64,000 bases of DNA, from positions 5,146,001 through 5,210,000 of the forward strand of contig NC_012522.1 of the NCBI RefSeq assembly GCF_000010805.1, in the 5' to 3' direction. Numbering within the stretch: the stretch's first letter is position 1; each line of letters begins with the position of its first letter. The position numbers were made by a program, and so were the translations under genes. Source of the DNA: Rhodococcus opacus B4. Its GTDB lineage: Bacteria; Actinomycetota; Actinomycetes; Mycobacteriales; Mycobacteriaceae. The notes beneath the pieces are model-generated. The model did not search any database, had not been told where the DNA came from, and saw only the letters and a program-made list of their open reading frames with translations. This document shows positions 25,471 to 36,600 of the stretch, one piece after another.

Positions 25471-27212
25471 GTGAACTGCTTCCCATCGCGAACGCGCGCG
25501 ACACCTGGGGGTGGCTGAGATCCGAGCTGGGACGGCGCCGCGGCCGGAGCGTCTTCACCCTGCTGGTGGCGGCTGTCGCGGCCGGCATGGCACTGATCCC
25601 CGTCTACGTGTTCGGCGTCCTCGTCGACCGCGTCCAGGACGGCGCGCCGCCGTCCACCATCGGCTGGGTGGTCGCGGTGATCGCGTCCGCCGCGGTGGTC
25701 GGCGGAGTGTGCGCCGGGTTCGCGTCGTACCTGATCCGCAGTCTCGGCGAGGGAATCCTGGCGGACCTGCGCGAGCGCACCGTCGACCGCGCGCTCCGGC
25801 TGCCGATCCAGACGGTCGAACGCGTCGGCAAGGGCGACCTGCTGTCGCGTGTCGGCGACGACGTCGCGGTGATCGGCAAGGCCGTCACCGACGTGGTCCC
25901 CAACCTCGTCACGGCGGTCCTGCTGGTGGTGCTCAGCATGGTCACGATGCTCGGCATCGACTGGCGGCTCGGGCTCGCCGGGATGGTCGCGCTGCCGATG
26001 TACGCGCTGGCGATGCGCTGGTACCTGCCGCGGTCCGCGCCGGTGTACGCCGCCGAACGCGTCGCTATGGGTGAGCGTTCGCAGGCCCTGATCAGCAGCA
26101 TGCAGGGTGCCCGGACGGTGCGCGCCTACGGCCTGGAAGACAGCCACCTCGACCAGATCAACGGTGCGTCGGAGAAGGCCCGCGACCTGTCCGTCGGCGT
26201 CTTCGCGCTGTTCACCCGGTTCGCGGGACGCGGCAACCGGGCCGAGTTCGTGGGCCTGGCCACCATCCTCGCCGCCGGGTTCGCGCTGGTGAACGCAGAC
26301 ATCGTCACCGTCGGCCAGACCACCACCGCGGCGCTGCTCTTCCACCGGTTGTTCAATCCGATCGGCATGCTGATGTACACGTTCGACGAGGTGCAGTCGG
26401 CCGGTGCGAGCCTGGCGCGGCTCGTCGGCGTCGTCGACCTCGACGAAGAATCGTCCGGCGGGACCGCCACTGGGGAGACCACCGACGCGACGCTCGAACT
26501 CGACGGCGTCCGCCACACCTACGACGGTCGCCACGAGGTGGTGCACGGCATCAGCCTGCACGTGAAATCCGGGGAACGCGTCGCCCTCGTCGGCTCGACC
26601 GGGGCGGGCAAGACGACGGTCGCGGCGATCGCGGCCGGGTCGATCGTGCCGACGGCAGGGTCGGTGCGCATCGGCGGAACCGCGCTGGCGGATCTCGAGC
26701 CGGGTGGTCTCCGCCGCCGGGTGGCGATCGTCAGCCAGGAAGTCCACGTGTTCGCCGGACCGCTGATCGACGACCTGCGGCTCGCGGCACCCGACGCGTC
26801 CGAGGAGGACGCGGCGATGGCGTTGAAGGCCGTCGGCGCCGACGGCTGGGTGACCGCTCTGGACGACGGCGTCCAGACCGTGGTCGGGGAGGGCGGGCAC
26901 GAGTTGACCGCCGCCCAGGCGCAGCAGCTGGCCCTGGCCCGGCTCGTCCTCGCGAACCCGGCGGTCGCCATCCTCGACGAGGCGACGGCCGAAGCGGGCA
27001 GCGCGGGTGCGCGGGAACTCGAGGCGTCGGCGGAGGCCGCGACCCGCGGTCGCACAACGCTGGTGGTGGCCCACCGGCTGACGCAGGCGGCTGCCGCCGA
27101 TCGGGTGGTCGTCCTCGAACACGGCCGGATCGTCGAGGAGGGTCCGCACACAACGCTCGTCGCCGCCGGCGGACGCTACGCCGAGCTGTGGTCGGCGTGG
27201 GAGGGGCGGTAG
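25467..27212 (+). CDS. ABC exporter half-transporter, catalytic ATPase partner
   Basis: 581 residues with an exporter membrane domain then an ATPase domain. Walker A GSTGAGKTT (376-384), Walker B VAILDEAT with catalytic Glu505, and the H-loop (VVAHRLT) are intact. The signature is changed to LTAAQ (480-484) and the D-loop to AEAG. These faults are exactly complementary to the upstream subunit, so the heterodimer should have one working and one dead ATP site. The ATG overlaps the previous stop (ATGA). A terminator hairpin follows. Likely exports the NRPS product or a precursor. Confidence 0.87.
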   Translation: MSELLPIANARDTWGWLRSELGRRRGRSVFTLLVAAVAAGMALIPVYVFGVLVDRVQDGAPPSTIGWVVAVIASAAVVGGVCAGFASYLIRSLGEGILADLRERTVDRALRLPIQTVERVGKGDLLSRVGDDVAVIGKAVTDVVPNLVTAVLLVVLSMVTMLGIDWRLGLAGMVALPMYALAMRWYLPRSAPVYAAERVAMGERSQALISSMQGARTVRAYGLEDSHLDQINGASEKARDLSVGVFALFTRFAGRGNRAEFVGLATILAAGFALVNADIVTVGQTTTAALLFHRLFNPIGMLMYTFDEVQSAGASLARLVGVVDLDEESSGGTATGETTDATLELDGVRHTYDGRHEVVHGISLHVKSGERVALVGSTGAGKTTVAAIAAGSIVPTAGSVRIGGTALADLEPGGLRRRVAIVSQEVHVFAGPLIDDLRLAAPDASEEDAAMALKAVGADGWVTALDDGVQTVVGEGGHELTAAQAQQLALARLVLANPAVAILDEATAEAGSAGARELEASAEAATRGRTTLVVAHRLTQAAAADRVVVLEHGRIVEEGPHTTLVAAGGRYAELWSAWEGR

Positions 27213-27222
27213 GCCCTCCGGG

Positions 27223-27268
27223 CCCGTGCGCCTTTCTGGTTGCTCCCGCGACCAAAAAGGCGCACGGG
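27223..27268. terminator. Bidirectional terminator hairpin
   Basis: An 18-base arm (27223-27240, CCCGTGCGCCTTTCTGGT) pairs with 27251-27268 with one mismatch around a ten-base loop, between the convergent ABC and formyltransferase genes. The right arm carries an AAAAA run (a U run on the minus strand). Confidence 0.85.
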
Positions 27269-27270
27269 CG

Positions 27271-28206
27271 TCAGCTGAGGTAGCCGCCGCCGTGGGGGAA
27301 GAAGTCGGTCCCGGCGAGTTCGGTGCCGTCGTCGAGGCGGACGCGCTGGATCTTCAGGCCCTTGTTCTGTCCGGTGCGGGCGTCGGGTCCGGCGACGATG
27401 ACCATCCCGTCGCCTTCGTGGATGAAGACACGCCCGGGCGTTCCACCGTAATTTCCTTCGGATACGGCGGCCTTCAGAACCCGGATGCGCTGCCCCTTGA
27501 AGTGGGTGTAGGCGTTCGGGTACGGGTCGGACTGCGCGCGGACGAGGCGTTCGATGGCGTCGGCGGGCCACGTCCAGTCGATCAGGCTGTCCTCGGGGGC
27601 GCGCTTGTGGAAGAACGTGGCCTGCGAGCGATCCTGCGGCGTCCAGTCCGTGCGACCGGATTCGATCAGCGCGAGCGCGTCGAGCGTGATCGGGCCGATC
27701 ATGTCGACGGTGCGGTGGAACAGATCGGTGACGGTGTCCGTCGGCCCGACCCGCGTCGACCTCTGCAAAACGATGTCGCCGGCGTCGAGTTCCTCGTCCA
27801 TCAGGTGCGCGGTGAGGCCTACTTCTTCCTCACCGTTGATGAGCGCCCAGATGAGCGGGGAGAATCCTGTGTACTTGGGCAGGAGCGAATCGTGAATATT
27901 GAGGGTGCCGTAGCGGGGAGAGTCGAAGACGTCCCGTGGCAGCCACGTGCGCCAGTTGTTGGCGACGACGATGTCGGGGTCGGCTTCCTTCAGCGCCGCC
28001 TTGAAGTCCTCGTCCGGCTTGGTGGCGATGTGCACGGGCACGCCGTGCTCGGTGGCCAGGTCGGCGACGGAGTCCGCCCACATCTGTTCGTAGACGTGGT
28101 CGCTCTTGGGGTGGGTGATCGCGAGGACGACCTCATGGTCGGACTGGAGCAGGGCCTGCAGGGTACGGTGACCCCAGGTTTGATATCCGAGTGTGGCGAC
28201 TCTCAA
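27271..28206 (-). CDS. Hydroxyornithine N-formyltransferase (Fmt-like)
   Basis: 311 residues of the methionyl-tRNA formyltransferase fold, which uses N10-formyl-tetrahydrofolate. The catalytic triad is visible: Asn103 and His105 in NIHDSLLPKYTGFSP and Asp141 in ELDAGDI. A C-terminal Fmt-like domain follows. Genes of this type beside a hydroxamate NRPS and an ornithine monooxygenase (CchA in coelichelin, Rft in rhodochelin) formylate N5-hydroxyornithine, and NRPS module 1 here is predicted to use exactly that unit. It diverges from the hydrolase gene. A housekeeping fmt is less likely from context. Confidence 0.88.
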   Translation of the reverse strand: MRVATLGYQTWGHRTLQALLQSDHEVVLAITHPKSDHVYEQMWADSVADLATEHGVPVHIATKPDEDFKAALKEADPDIVVANNWRTWLPRDVFDSPRYGTLNIHDSLLPKYTGFSPLIWALINGEEEVGLTAHLMDEELDAGDIVLQRSTRVGPTDTVTDLFHRTVDMIGPITLDALALIESGRTDWTPQDRSQATFFHKRAPEDSLIDWTWPADAIERLVRAQSDPYPNAYTHFKGQRIRVLKAAVSEGNYGGTPGRVFIHEGDGMVIVAGPDARTGQNKGLKIQRVRLDDGTELAGTDFFPHGGGYLS

Positions 28207-28266
28207 CGCGGTCCTCCTGGACGAGCTTGTCGGTCAGTGCCGCGATTGAGCGGCGGCAGAGCCAGC

Positions 28267-28285
28267 TTAGGCTATCCAATCTATT
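28267..28285. promoter_or_regulatory. Weak IdeR-like site in divergent promoter
   Basis: TTAGGCTATCCAATCTATT has a full left half-site (TTAGG, then TA) but a poor right half, about 10 of 19 positions. It lies between the formyltransferase and hydrolase genes and could control both. Confidence 0.35.
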
Positions 28286-28316
28286 TCGGTGAGACTGCCC
28301 AGGGAAGGAAGGCAAG

Positions 28317-29120
28317 ATGACGATCGCCACGATCAACGGGATCCCCCTGAATTACCAGGTCAAGGGATCCGGCGATTTAGTGGTGCTCATCATGGGGACC
28401 GGAAGCCCGGGACGGGTGTGGGATCTGCATCAGACCCCCGCGCTCGTCGACGCCGGCTACCGCGTCTGCACGTTCGACAACCGGGGCATCGCGCCGTCCG
28501 GCGAGAGCGTCGACGGGATCACCATGGACGACCTCGTCGCGGACACCGCGGGACTGATCGAGCACCTCGGCGGTGGTCCGGCCCGCGTCGTCGGCACCTC
28601 GATGGGCGCCCGCGTCGCGCAGGAACTGGCCCTGTCCCGCCCCGACCTCGTGCTCAAGGCGGCCTTCCTCGCCGGACACGCCCGAATGGACTACTTCCAG
28701 CAGACCCTCACCGAGGGTGAGCGCGCCCTCCACGACAGCGGTGTCGAACTCCCCGCGAAGTACCGGGCCGCGGTGACGGCCGTGATGAATCTGTCGCCCG
28801 CGTCGCTCGTCGACCCGCACACGGCCCGCGACTGGCTCGACCTGTTCGAGTTCAGCGGCGGCCGGACGTCGGACGGCGTGCGCGCGCAGATGGAGATGGA
28901 CCGCAGCTTCGACCGCAGGCAGGCGTACCGGGCGATCACGGCGCCGTGCCTGTCCGTCGGTTTTGCCGACGACCGGATGATCCCGCCGTACCTCTCGCGT
29001 GAGGTGGCCGAGGCGATCCCGTCGGCCCGGTACTACGAGATTCCCGACGTCGGGCACTACGGCTATCTCGAACAGCCCGAAGTGGTGAACAAGGTGCTGC
29101 TCGAGTTCCTCGCCAACTGA
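28317..29120 (+). CDS. Alpha/beta hydrolase in the siderophore locus
   Basis: 267 residues with a complete hydrolase triad: nucleophile Ser95 in GTSMGA, acid Asp in FADDRMIPP, and His in PDVGHYGYLEQP. An oxyanion segment MGTGSPGRVW lies near residue 26. AAGGAAGG precedes the ATG. It could be a type II thioesterase that edits the NRPS, a siderophore esterase, or a hydrolase releasing product from an NRPS that has no C-terminal thioesterase domain. The sequence alone does not decide between these. Confidence 0.75.
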   Translation: MTIATINGIPLNYQVKGSGDLVVLIMGTGSPGRVWDLHQTPALVDAGYRVCTFDNRGIAPSGESVDGITMDDLVADTAGLIEHLGGGPARVVGTSMGARVAQELALSRPDLVLKAAFLAGHARMDYFQQTLTEGERALHDSGVELPAKYRAAVTAVMNLSPASLVDPHTARDWLDLFEFSGGRTSDGVRAQMEMDRSFDRRQAYRAITAPCLSVGFADDRMIPPYLSREVAEAIPSARYYEIPDVGHYGYLEQPEVVNKVLLEFLAN

Positions 29121-29160
29121 CGAGCGGCCGGGGGACGATCACGGTGACGGCGAGATTCTG

Positions 29161-30360
29161 ATGGCGTTGGGCATTCCGCGCCTCGGGGTGGGCATCGTCC
29201 GGTACGACGTCGTCAACGGAATCCTGTGGTGGGACGAGAAGGCCGCCGCGATCTTCGGGGACGACGGGTCCCTGCCGCCGCTCGAACTGTGGCGGAAGCG
29301 GATCCATTCCGAGGACATCGGCACGGTGCGCCGCATGTTCGGTGACACCGCCGGTTCGGTCGGCGCGGAATGCGTGTTCCGCATCGTGCTGACGGATCGG
29401 TCGACCCGGTACATCCTCACGCGCAGCATCGACGTCACCACCGATGCGTCCGGCGACCCCGTCGAATTGACGGGGGTCGTCATCGAACTCGGACACGTGG
29501 CCGGCCGGGACTCGCAACTCGCTTCGCTGCTCGACCGGGTGGGCCTGGGGTTCGTGGCGCTCGACGAGGACCTTCGGATCATCTACGTCAACTCGGTGTG
29601 CGTGCGGCACGTGCGACGGTCGCGGGAGGAGTTGCTCGGCCGCGTCGTCACCGAGGTTCTTCCCGAGACGCAGGGCAGCTACTTCGACGCACTGTGCCGC
29701 AAGGTTCTCGCCACCGGCACACAGCAGCAGACCCGGGTGGATTCGCTGTATTCGCCCGGGGCGACGATCGAGGTGACCGCCGCGGCCGACGCGGGCGCGC
29801 TGGTCGTGCATTTCCGGGACGTCACCGCGGAAGTCACCGCCCAGAAGCGGGCGGAGGAGGCGCATGCTCTGCTCCTGCACGAGGCCACCCACGACAGTCT
29901 CACCGGGTTGCTCAATCGCGCGGCCATCACCGAGCACCTGCAGCGACTGTTCGAGCCCGGTGTGGCTCCGGCGGTCGCGTTGTTCCTCGACGTGGACGGG
30001 TTCAAGGAGGTCAACGACACGAGGGGGCATCGGGTCGGCGACCGCATCCTGCAGGCGGTGTCCGAACATCTGCGGCACGCGATGCGGACGCCTTCCGCGG
30101 TGGGCAGGCTCGGCGGCGACGAGTTCGTCGCGATCCTCCCCGACGTCGACGAACTGGACGTCGACGACGTGGTCGCCCGGATGCTCGCCTCGATCACGAC
30201 GCCGATCGACGTCGGCGACGAACTGCTCGTCGTGACTCTCAGTGTCGGGATGGCGCACAGCACGTCGGCGCGCACAGTCGACGAGTTGCTCCACCACGCC
30301 GACATCGCCCTCTACGCCGCCAAGCGTCGTGGTGGGAACACCGCGGTCTGGCACGAATAG
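29161..30360 (+). CDS. PAS-GGDEF diguanylate cyclase
   Basis: 399 residues. Two PAS-like sensor segments (about 5-115 and 120-230, the second with LDEDLRIIYVNSVCVRHV) precede a GGDEF domain. The active-site loop RLGGDEF (Gly318-Phe322) is canonical, and DVDGFKEVND carries a metal-binding Asp, so it should make cyclic di-GMP. No RxxD inhibitory site is visible five residues before the loop. No membrane segment, so it is cytosolic. It is 40 bases after the hydrolase and may be cotranscribed. A role in siderophore control is not evident. The ribosome site is weak. Confidence 0.85.
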   Translation: MALGIPRLGVGIVRYDVVNGILWWDEKAAAIFGDDGSLPPLELWRKRIHSEDIGTVRRMFGDTAGSVGAECVFRIVLTDRSTRYILTRSIDVTTDASGDPVELTGVVIELGHVAGRDSQLASLLDRVGLGFVALDEDLRIIYVNSVCVRHVRRSREELLGRVVTEVLPETQGSYFDALCRKVLATGTQQQTRVDSLYSPGATIEVTAAADAGALVVHFRDVTAEVTAQKRAEEAHALLLHEATHDSLTGLLNRAAITEHLQRLFEPGVAPAVALFLDVDGFKEVNDTRGHRVGDRILQAVSEHLRHAMRTPSAVGRLGGDEFVAILPDVDELDVDDVVARMLASITTPIDVGDELLVVTLSVGMAHSTSARTVDELLHHADIALYAAKRRGGNTAVWHE

Positions 30361-30582
30361 GTTGCGGGTTTGCTGGACCGGCTGCCACGGAGAGCCGTCA
30401 TTTCGGGGCCTCCCGGGTGAGCGAACGCGCAGTATGTTTGTGAGGTAAAACCCGACGTGGTGACCGCTTCGGCGCGGGGAATTCTGTCGGCGGTGCGGGG
30501 GACACGCGGTCGGGGAGATTGAACCGGAATCGCTGCTGTGATAACCATCGCCTGTGAACTTGCTGGCAACCGGCTTGTTGCT

Positions 30583-30601
30583 GGTGGGTAGCCTAACCTA
30601 A
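30583..30601. promoter_or_regulatory. IdeR-like iron box upstream of the NRPS
   Basis: GGTGGGTAGCCTAACCTAA matches about 14 of 19 positions of the IdeR consensus, with a perfect right half CCTAACCTAA. It ends 56 bases before the likely NRPS start. Iron-loaded IdeR would repress the gene here. Confidence 0.75.
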
Positions 30602-30656
30602 ACTCCCTCGGGTGCCCGTCGTTGGACGGGCGCTCTCGACGGACGATCGGATCACC

Positions 30657-33600
30657 ATGTCTCCGGACCACTCGGCGGCTGCGCGCACTCAGCACCACTC
30701 GGCTGGGAGCGCTTCTTCCTCGACCGGCACCGGTTCGACGCCTGTCGCGCTGCCGGTGACGGCCGCGCAGTCCGAGGTGTGGGTCGGGCAGCAGCTGAAC
30801 CCGGGCAGCCCGGTCTTCAACCTCTCGCTCGTCGTCGAGGTTGCGGGCCCGATCGATCTGGACCGGACCGTCGCGGCGATCCGGAAGACCGTCGAACGGG
30901 CCGATGCCCTGCACGTGCGTTTCGAGCGCGGCGAAGGCAACGAACTGCTGCAGGTGCCGACAGCGCCCGGCGACTGGACGCTGAGCGTCGTGGACCTGCG
31001 CCGCGACGTGGATCCCGAGACGAGTGCGCGCGCGTGGATGGACCGCGACATGGAGACCGTCGTCGGCATCGAGGGCGACGAACCGCTGTTCCGGCACGCT
31101 CTCCTGCGCACCGGGGACGAGTCGGTGATCTGGTACCAGCGCTACCACCACAGCCTCATCGACGGCTACGGCATCACCCTGCTCGTGGCGGACGTCGTCG
31201 ATCGATACGAGCATCCGGAACTCGCGACGTCCACGGCGCCGTGGCCCCTCGACACCCTCGTGATCTCCGACCGCGACTACCGTGCCTCGAAGCGCTTCGA
31301 ATCCGACCGCGACTTCTGGCTCCGGCAGGTCGTCGACGCGCCGGAGCCGCCGCGGCTGCTGCCGCAGGTCGTCGACCACTCGGGGACGCCGATCTCCGCC
31401 CTCGTCGAGATCGACGGGGACGACGCCGACGCGCTCTACGCGTTCGCCTCCGACGCCGGGATCCGGCGCACCCGCCTGCCGCTCGCCGCGGTCGTGGCGT
31501 ACATCCACCGGCTCACCGGCCGCCGCGACCTCACGTTGTCGCTGCCGATGACGGCGCGGGTCGGGCGCGAACTGCGCCGCATCCCGGGGATGTGCTCGAC
31601 GATCCTGCCGCTCCGGGTTCAGGTGGATCCCGAGATGACGGTGGGTGAGCTCGCCACCCGCATCGACACGACGCTGATCTCGGTGCTGCGGCACGGGCGC
31701 TACCGCGGTGAGGACCTCGCCCGCGAACTGCGGTCGATCGACCCGGACCGTCAGATCTTCGGTCCCGGAATCAATTCCATGATGTTCGAGCATGCGCTGA
31801 CGTTCGGCGGGTTCCCGGCGTGGGTGCGGGGTTCGGCGACCGGACCGGTCCGCGACCTCGACTTCTCGATCCGCGGTGGGCAGGATTCGGAGCCCATCCA
31901 GATCGACCTGCGGGCGCCGGCCGGTCTCGGGGCCGAGCTCGAGGCGCATCGCCGCAGGCTCGAGCACTTCGTCGGCCAGTTCGTCGCCGACCCGGCGCAG
32001 CCCATCGCGTCGCTCGATCCGATGACCCAGGCGGAGCGGCGGCAGTTGCTGGTGGAGTTCAACGACACCGCGACCGCACGGGAATCGGCGACGGTGCCCG
32101 AACTGTTCCACGCCCAGGTGTTGCGCACACCCGATGCCGAGGCCCTGATCGCCGGCGACGTCCGGCTCACCTACCGGGACCTCGGGGAGCGGGTGGCGCA
32201 GCTGACCCGGCACCTCCTGGATCGCGGTGTCGGGCCGGAAACCGTTGTGGCGATCGGCCTTCCGCGATCCGCGGAAATGGTGACCGGACTGCTCGCCGTC
32301 ATGTGCTCGGGCGGGGCGTTCGTGCCGCTCGACCCGTCGTGGCCGCAGGACCGCCGGACGTCGGTGCTCGCCGACGCCGGGGCCTCCCTCGTTCTCACCG
32401 GCCCCGGCGGGGTCACCGACGCGGGGGAGCGGGCCGTGCCCGTCGACCTCGCGTCGTGGGCGTACGCCGAGCAGCCCACCGAACCGCCCACCGTGACCGT
32501 GCAGGGTGCGCGGCTGGCGTATGTCATCTTCACGTCGGGTTCGACGGGCAGGCCCAAGGGGGCCATGATCCGGCACGAGGCCGTCTGCGCGCGACTGCTG
32601 TGGCAGCGCGACGAAATCCTGGGATTCGGACCGGCGGACGCGTCGCTGTTCAAGGCACCGCTGTCGTTCGACATCTCCGTGAACGAGATCCTGCTGCCGC
32701 TGGTGTCGGGTGGCAGGCTGGTCGTGGCCGAGCCCGGCGGGGAACGGGACCCGCAGTATCTCCTGGACCTGATCGCGCGCGAGTCGGTGACGTTCGTCTA
32801 CCTCGTGTCCTCGATGCTGGACGTCCTGCTCGACCTGTCCCGGGGTACGGACCACCTGTCGGCGCTGAAGCACGTGTGGTGCGGCGGTGAGGTTCTCACA
32901 CCCCGGCTGTTCGAGAGATTCCGAGCGCAACTCGCCATCACGATGTACCACGGTTACGGTCCGGCGGAGGCGACGATCGGGGTGTCGCACGTGATCTACC
33001 GGGAGGACGCCGCGCGGATCGCGACGTCGATCGGGCGCCCGAACCCCGACACCCAGCTGTACGTGCTGGACGAGCACCTGAACCCGGTGCCGCTCGGCAC
33101 CGGCGGTGAACTGTACGCCGGCGGATTCCTCCTCGGACGCGGTTACGTCGACGCACCGGGGCTGACGGCGTCCCGCTTCGTCGCCAATCCGTTCGCGACC
33201 GACGGTTCCCGGCTGTACCGGACCGGCGACCTTGCCCGGTGGGCGCCGGACGGCTCCCTCGACTTCCTCGGCCGCGCGGACAACCAGGTGAAGATCCGGG
33301 GCATGCGGCTCGAACTCGAGGACGTCGAGGCGGGCATCGTGTCGCATCCCGCCGTCCGGCACAGCGCCGTCGTCGTGCGGGAAACGCCCTCGGGTGCCAA
33401 GTATCTCGCGGCGTACGTCGTGGCGAAGCAGGGTTCGGTCCCGGACGTCGCCGAGCTGCGGGCCTGGGCGTCGTCGAAGCTGCCGGAGTACATGGTGCCG
33501 TCGGCGTTCGTGATCCTCGACCGGTTCCCGCTCACCCCCAACGGAAAACTGGACCGGCGCGCACTGCCCGAACCGGACCTGGGCGCCGCCGGTGAGAACG

Positions 33601-36600
33601 TCGCGCCCCGCACCGCCGCCGAGGAAACCCTGTGCGCACTGATGGCCGGCGTCCTCGGGGTGGAGTCGGTGGGTGTCACCGACGACTTCTTCGCGCTGGG
33701 CGGCGACAGCATCGTCGCGATCCAGCTGGTCAACCACGCTCGGCGGGAGGGACTCTCGATCAGCCCGCGGGAGGTCTTCCAGCTCCGCACCGCGGAGGCG
33801 CTCGCCCGTGCGCAGGACGGCCGGACCGCGGCCGCCGTGGATTCGGACGACATCGCGGTCGGTGACGTCCGCTGCACCCCCATCCTCGCGCGCACCGCCG
33901 CGAGGGGCGGCGAGATCGCCGCGTTCCATCAGTCGGTGCTGGTGCAGACTCCGGCGGCCCTCGACGAGAGTGCCGCGAGGACGGCCCTGGCGGCGGTGCT
34001 CGAGCGGCACGACGCCCTGCGCGCGACGCTGGTCCGGGGTGAACAGTGGATGCTTTCGGTGCCGGAACCGGCGCCCGCCTCCATGGACGGAATCCTCCGG
34101 GTCGTCGAATTCGACGGCAGTGCCGAGCAACTCGACAGCGAGACCCAGGCGGCCGTCGCACGGCTCGACCCGGACGCGGGCACGATGCTGCAGGCCGTCC
34201 TCTTCTCCGCCGCCGAGGGCCCCGGCCGGTTGCTGCTGATCGGTCACCATCTGGTGGTCGACGGGGTGTCCTGGCGCATCATCCTCGAAGACCTCGCCCG
34301 CGCGGGCACCGCCGTGACGGCCGGGGGCGTCCCCGAACTGCCTCCGGTCGGGACTTCGCTGCGCCGCTGGTCCGAATTGCTGGACGAGCACACGAAGTCG
34401 GGCGCATTCGACCACGAACTGTCGTTCTGGTCGGACGCGGCCGCCACACCCGACCCGCTCCTCGGCTCGCGTGCGCTCGACCCGGCTCTCGACCTCGCCG
34501 GTGACGCCGAAACCCTCACGGTGACACTGCCTCCGGAGTTCACGGGACCGCTGCTGTCCACGGTGCCCGCGGCATTCCACGGCCACGTCAAAGACGCGCT
34601 CCTCACCGGTGCCGCAGTGGCGCTGCGGAGGTGGCGGAACGGCGAACCCGGCCCCGTGCTGCTGGACGTCGAGGGGCACGGACGCGAGGAAGACCTCGTG
34701 CGCCGCACCGACGGACCCGCCATCGACCTCTCCCGGACCGTCGGCTGGTTCACCACCGTCTACCCGGTGGTCCTCGACCCCGGGGCCGCGGCGGACGAAG
34801 CGGGAATCGCCGACGCGCTCAAGATGGTGAAAGACCAGTTGCGCCGCGTTCCTGGTGCAGGGTTCGGCTACGGCGCCCTGCGCTACCTCGGTGCCGCGGA
34901 GCCGGAATTCGGGCAGGAGCCGACACCGCAGGTGCTGTTCAACTACCTCGGTCGGGTGACGTCCGGCACCGGCGCCGACTGGCTGCCGCGGGCGATGGGC
35001 GGCGCCGACGACCCGAGGATGCCGCTCGGACATGCCCTCGCGTTCGACGTGATCGCCGAGGACGGCGCCGACGGTCCGGTGCTGCGGACGACACTGACGT
35101 GGGCGCCCGGTGTGCTCACCCGCGACGCCGTCCGGGTCCTCGCCGACGAATGGACCGCGGTGCTGCGGGTACTCGCCGGGGTCGGCCACCTCGGCGGACA
35201 GACGCCTTCGGACTTCCCGCTCGTCTCGCTGACCCAGCCGGACGTGGACGCGCTGGCGGGGGCGGCCGATGTGCTGCCGCTGACACCGCTGCAGGACGGC
35301 ATCTACTTCCAGTCGGCATTCGACGACACCGGTGCCGACCCGTATGTCGTGCAACAGGTGATCGAACTGACCGGACCCGTCGACGCGGCGGCGCTGCACC
35401 GCGGACTGCAGGCCGTCGTCGACCGGCACGCGGCCCTGCGCGCCGGGGTGCGGGCGGTCTCGGACGGCCGGGTGGTCCAGGTGATCGGCGACGACGTTCG
35501 GGTGCCGATGGAGGTACTCGATCTCACCGGCGTCGCGGATCCGGCGCAGCGCGTCGAAGAAGTGCTGACGGCGGACCGGGCGCGGGGCTTCGACTTCGGC
35601 CGCGGTCCCCTGCTGCGCTACACGCTCGCCCGCCTGGATGGCACCAAGTTCCTTCTGCTGCAGTCGATTCACCACCTCGTCGCCGACGGGTGGTCGGTGC
35701 CTGTGATGTTGCGTGAGCTGATGGCCCTGTACAGCGTCGAGGGGAAGCCGCTGGCGCTGCCGACACCCACGCCCTACCGCAACTACCTCGAATGGCTGGG
35801 CGCGCGGGACCGTCAGGCCTCGCTCGCGGTGTGGCGGGAGGCGCTCGCCGATGCTCCCGAGCCGGTGGAACTTCCGGCACCCACCCCGAAGGGCGAGTTC
35901 GGGATCCGCAGTGTCCGGGTGGCCCTGCCGTCGGAGGCCACCGCCGCCCTCACCGCTGTCGGCCGGGCCCGCGGACTGACGCTCAGCACACTGGTGCACG
36001 GCACGTGGGGCCTGGTCCTCGGCCGCCTCACCGGCCGCGAGGACGTGCTGTTCGGTTCGACGGTGTCGGGTCGCGGCGGCGACCTGCCCGGCATCGAGAC
36101 CATGGTGGGCCTGTTCATCAACACCGTTCCCGCCCGGCTGCGGTACCGGCCCACCGACACGGTGGCCGGGGCCCTCGCCCGGTGGCAGCACGAGCAGTCG
36201 ACGCTGCTCGACCACCAGTACCTCGGACTGGCCGAGCTGCGCCGGGAAGCGGGACTGCAGAACCTCTTCGAGACGCTGGTCGTGTTCGAGAACTATCCCC
36301 TCGGCGACGGTGCGGTCGCGGATCCCAGCGGTGCGATACAGCTGACCGGTATCCGTTTCGACGAGCACCCGCCGTACGCGATGACGCTGATCGTGGTGCC
36401 CGGCGACGCGCTGACCCTCGAGCTGAAGTACGACGCCGCCCGCGTCGACAGAGCGACCGCGGCCCGGTTCGCGGAGTCGACGATCGCCTATCTCGCCGAG
36501 CTGACCCGCGACGTCGACCAGACCGTGTCCGCCGTCGCGCTGGCGTCGCGTGAGCCGATCGAGGCCGCACTGCGCGATGTCGAGGTGGAGTTCCCCGACA

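Noticed and set aside
27271..28206. Housekeeping methionyl-tRNA formyltransferase
   Set aside because: The fold is the same, but the gene sits in a hydroxamate siderophore locus next to an NRPS whose first module is coded for formyl-hydroxyornithine, and no def or rsm gene is adjacent.
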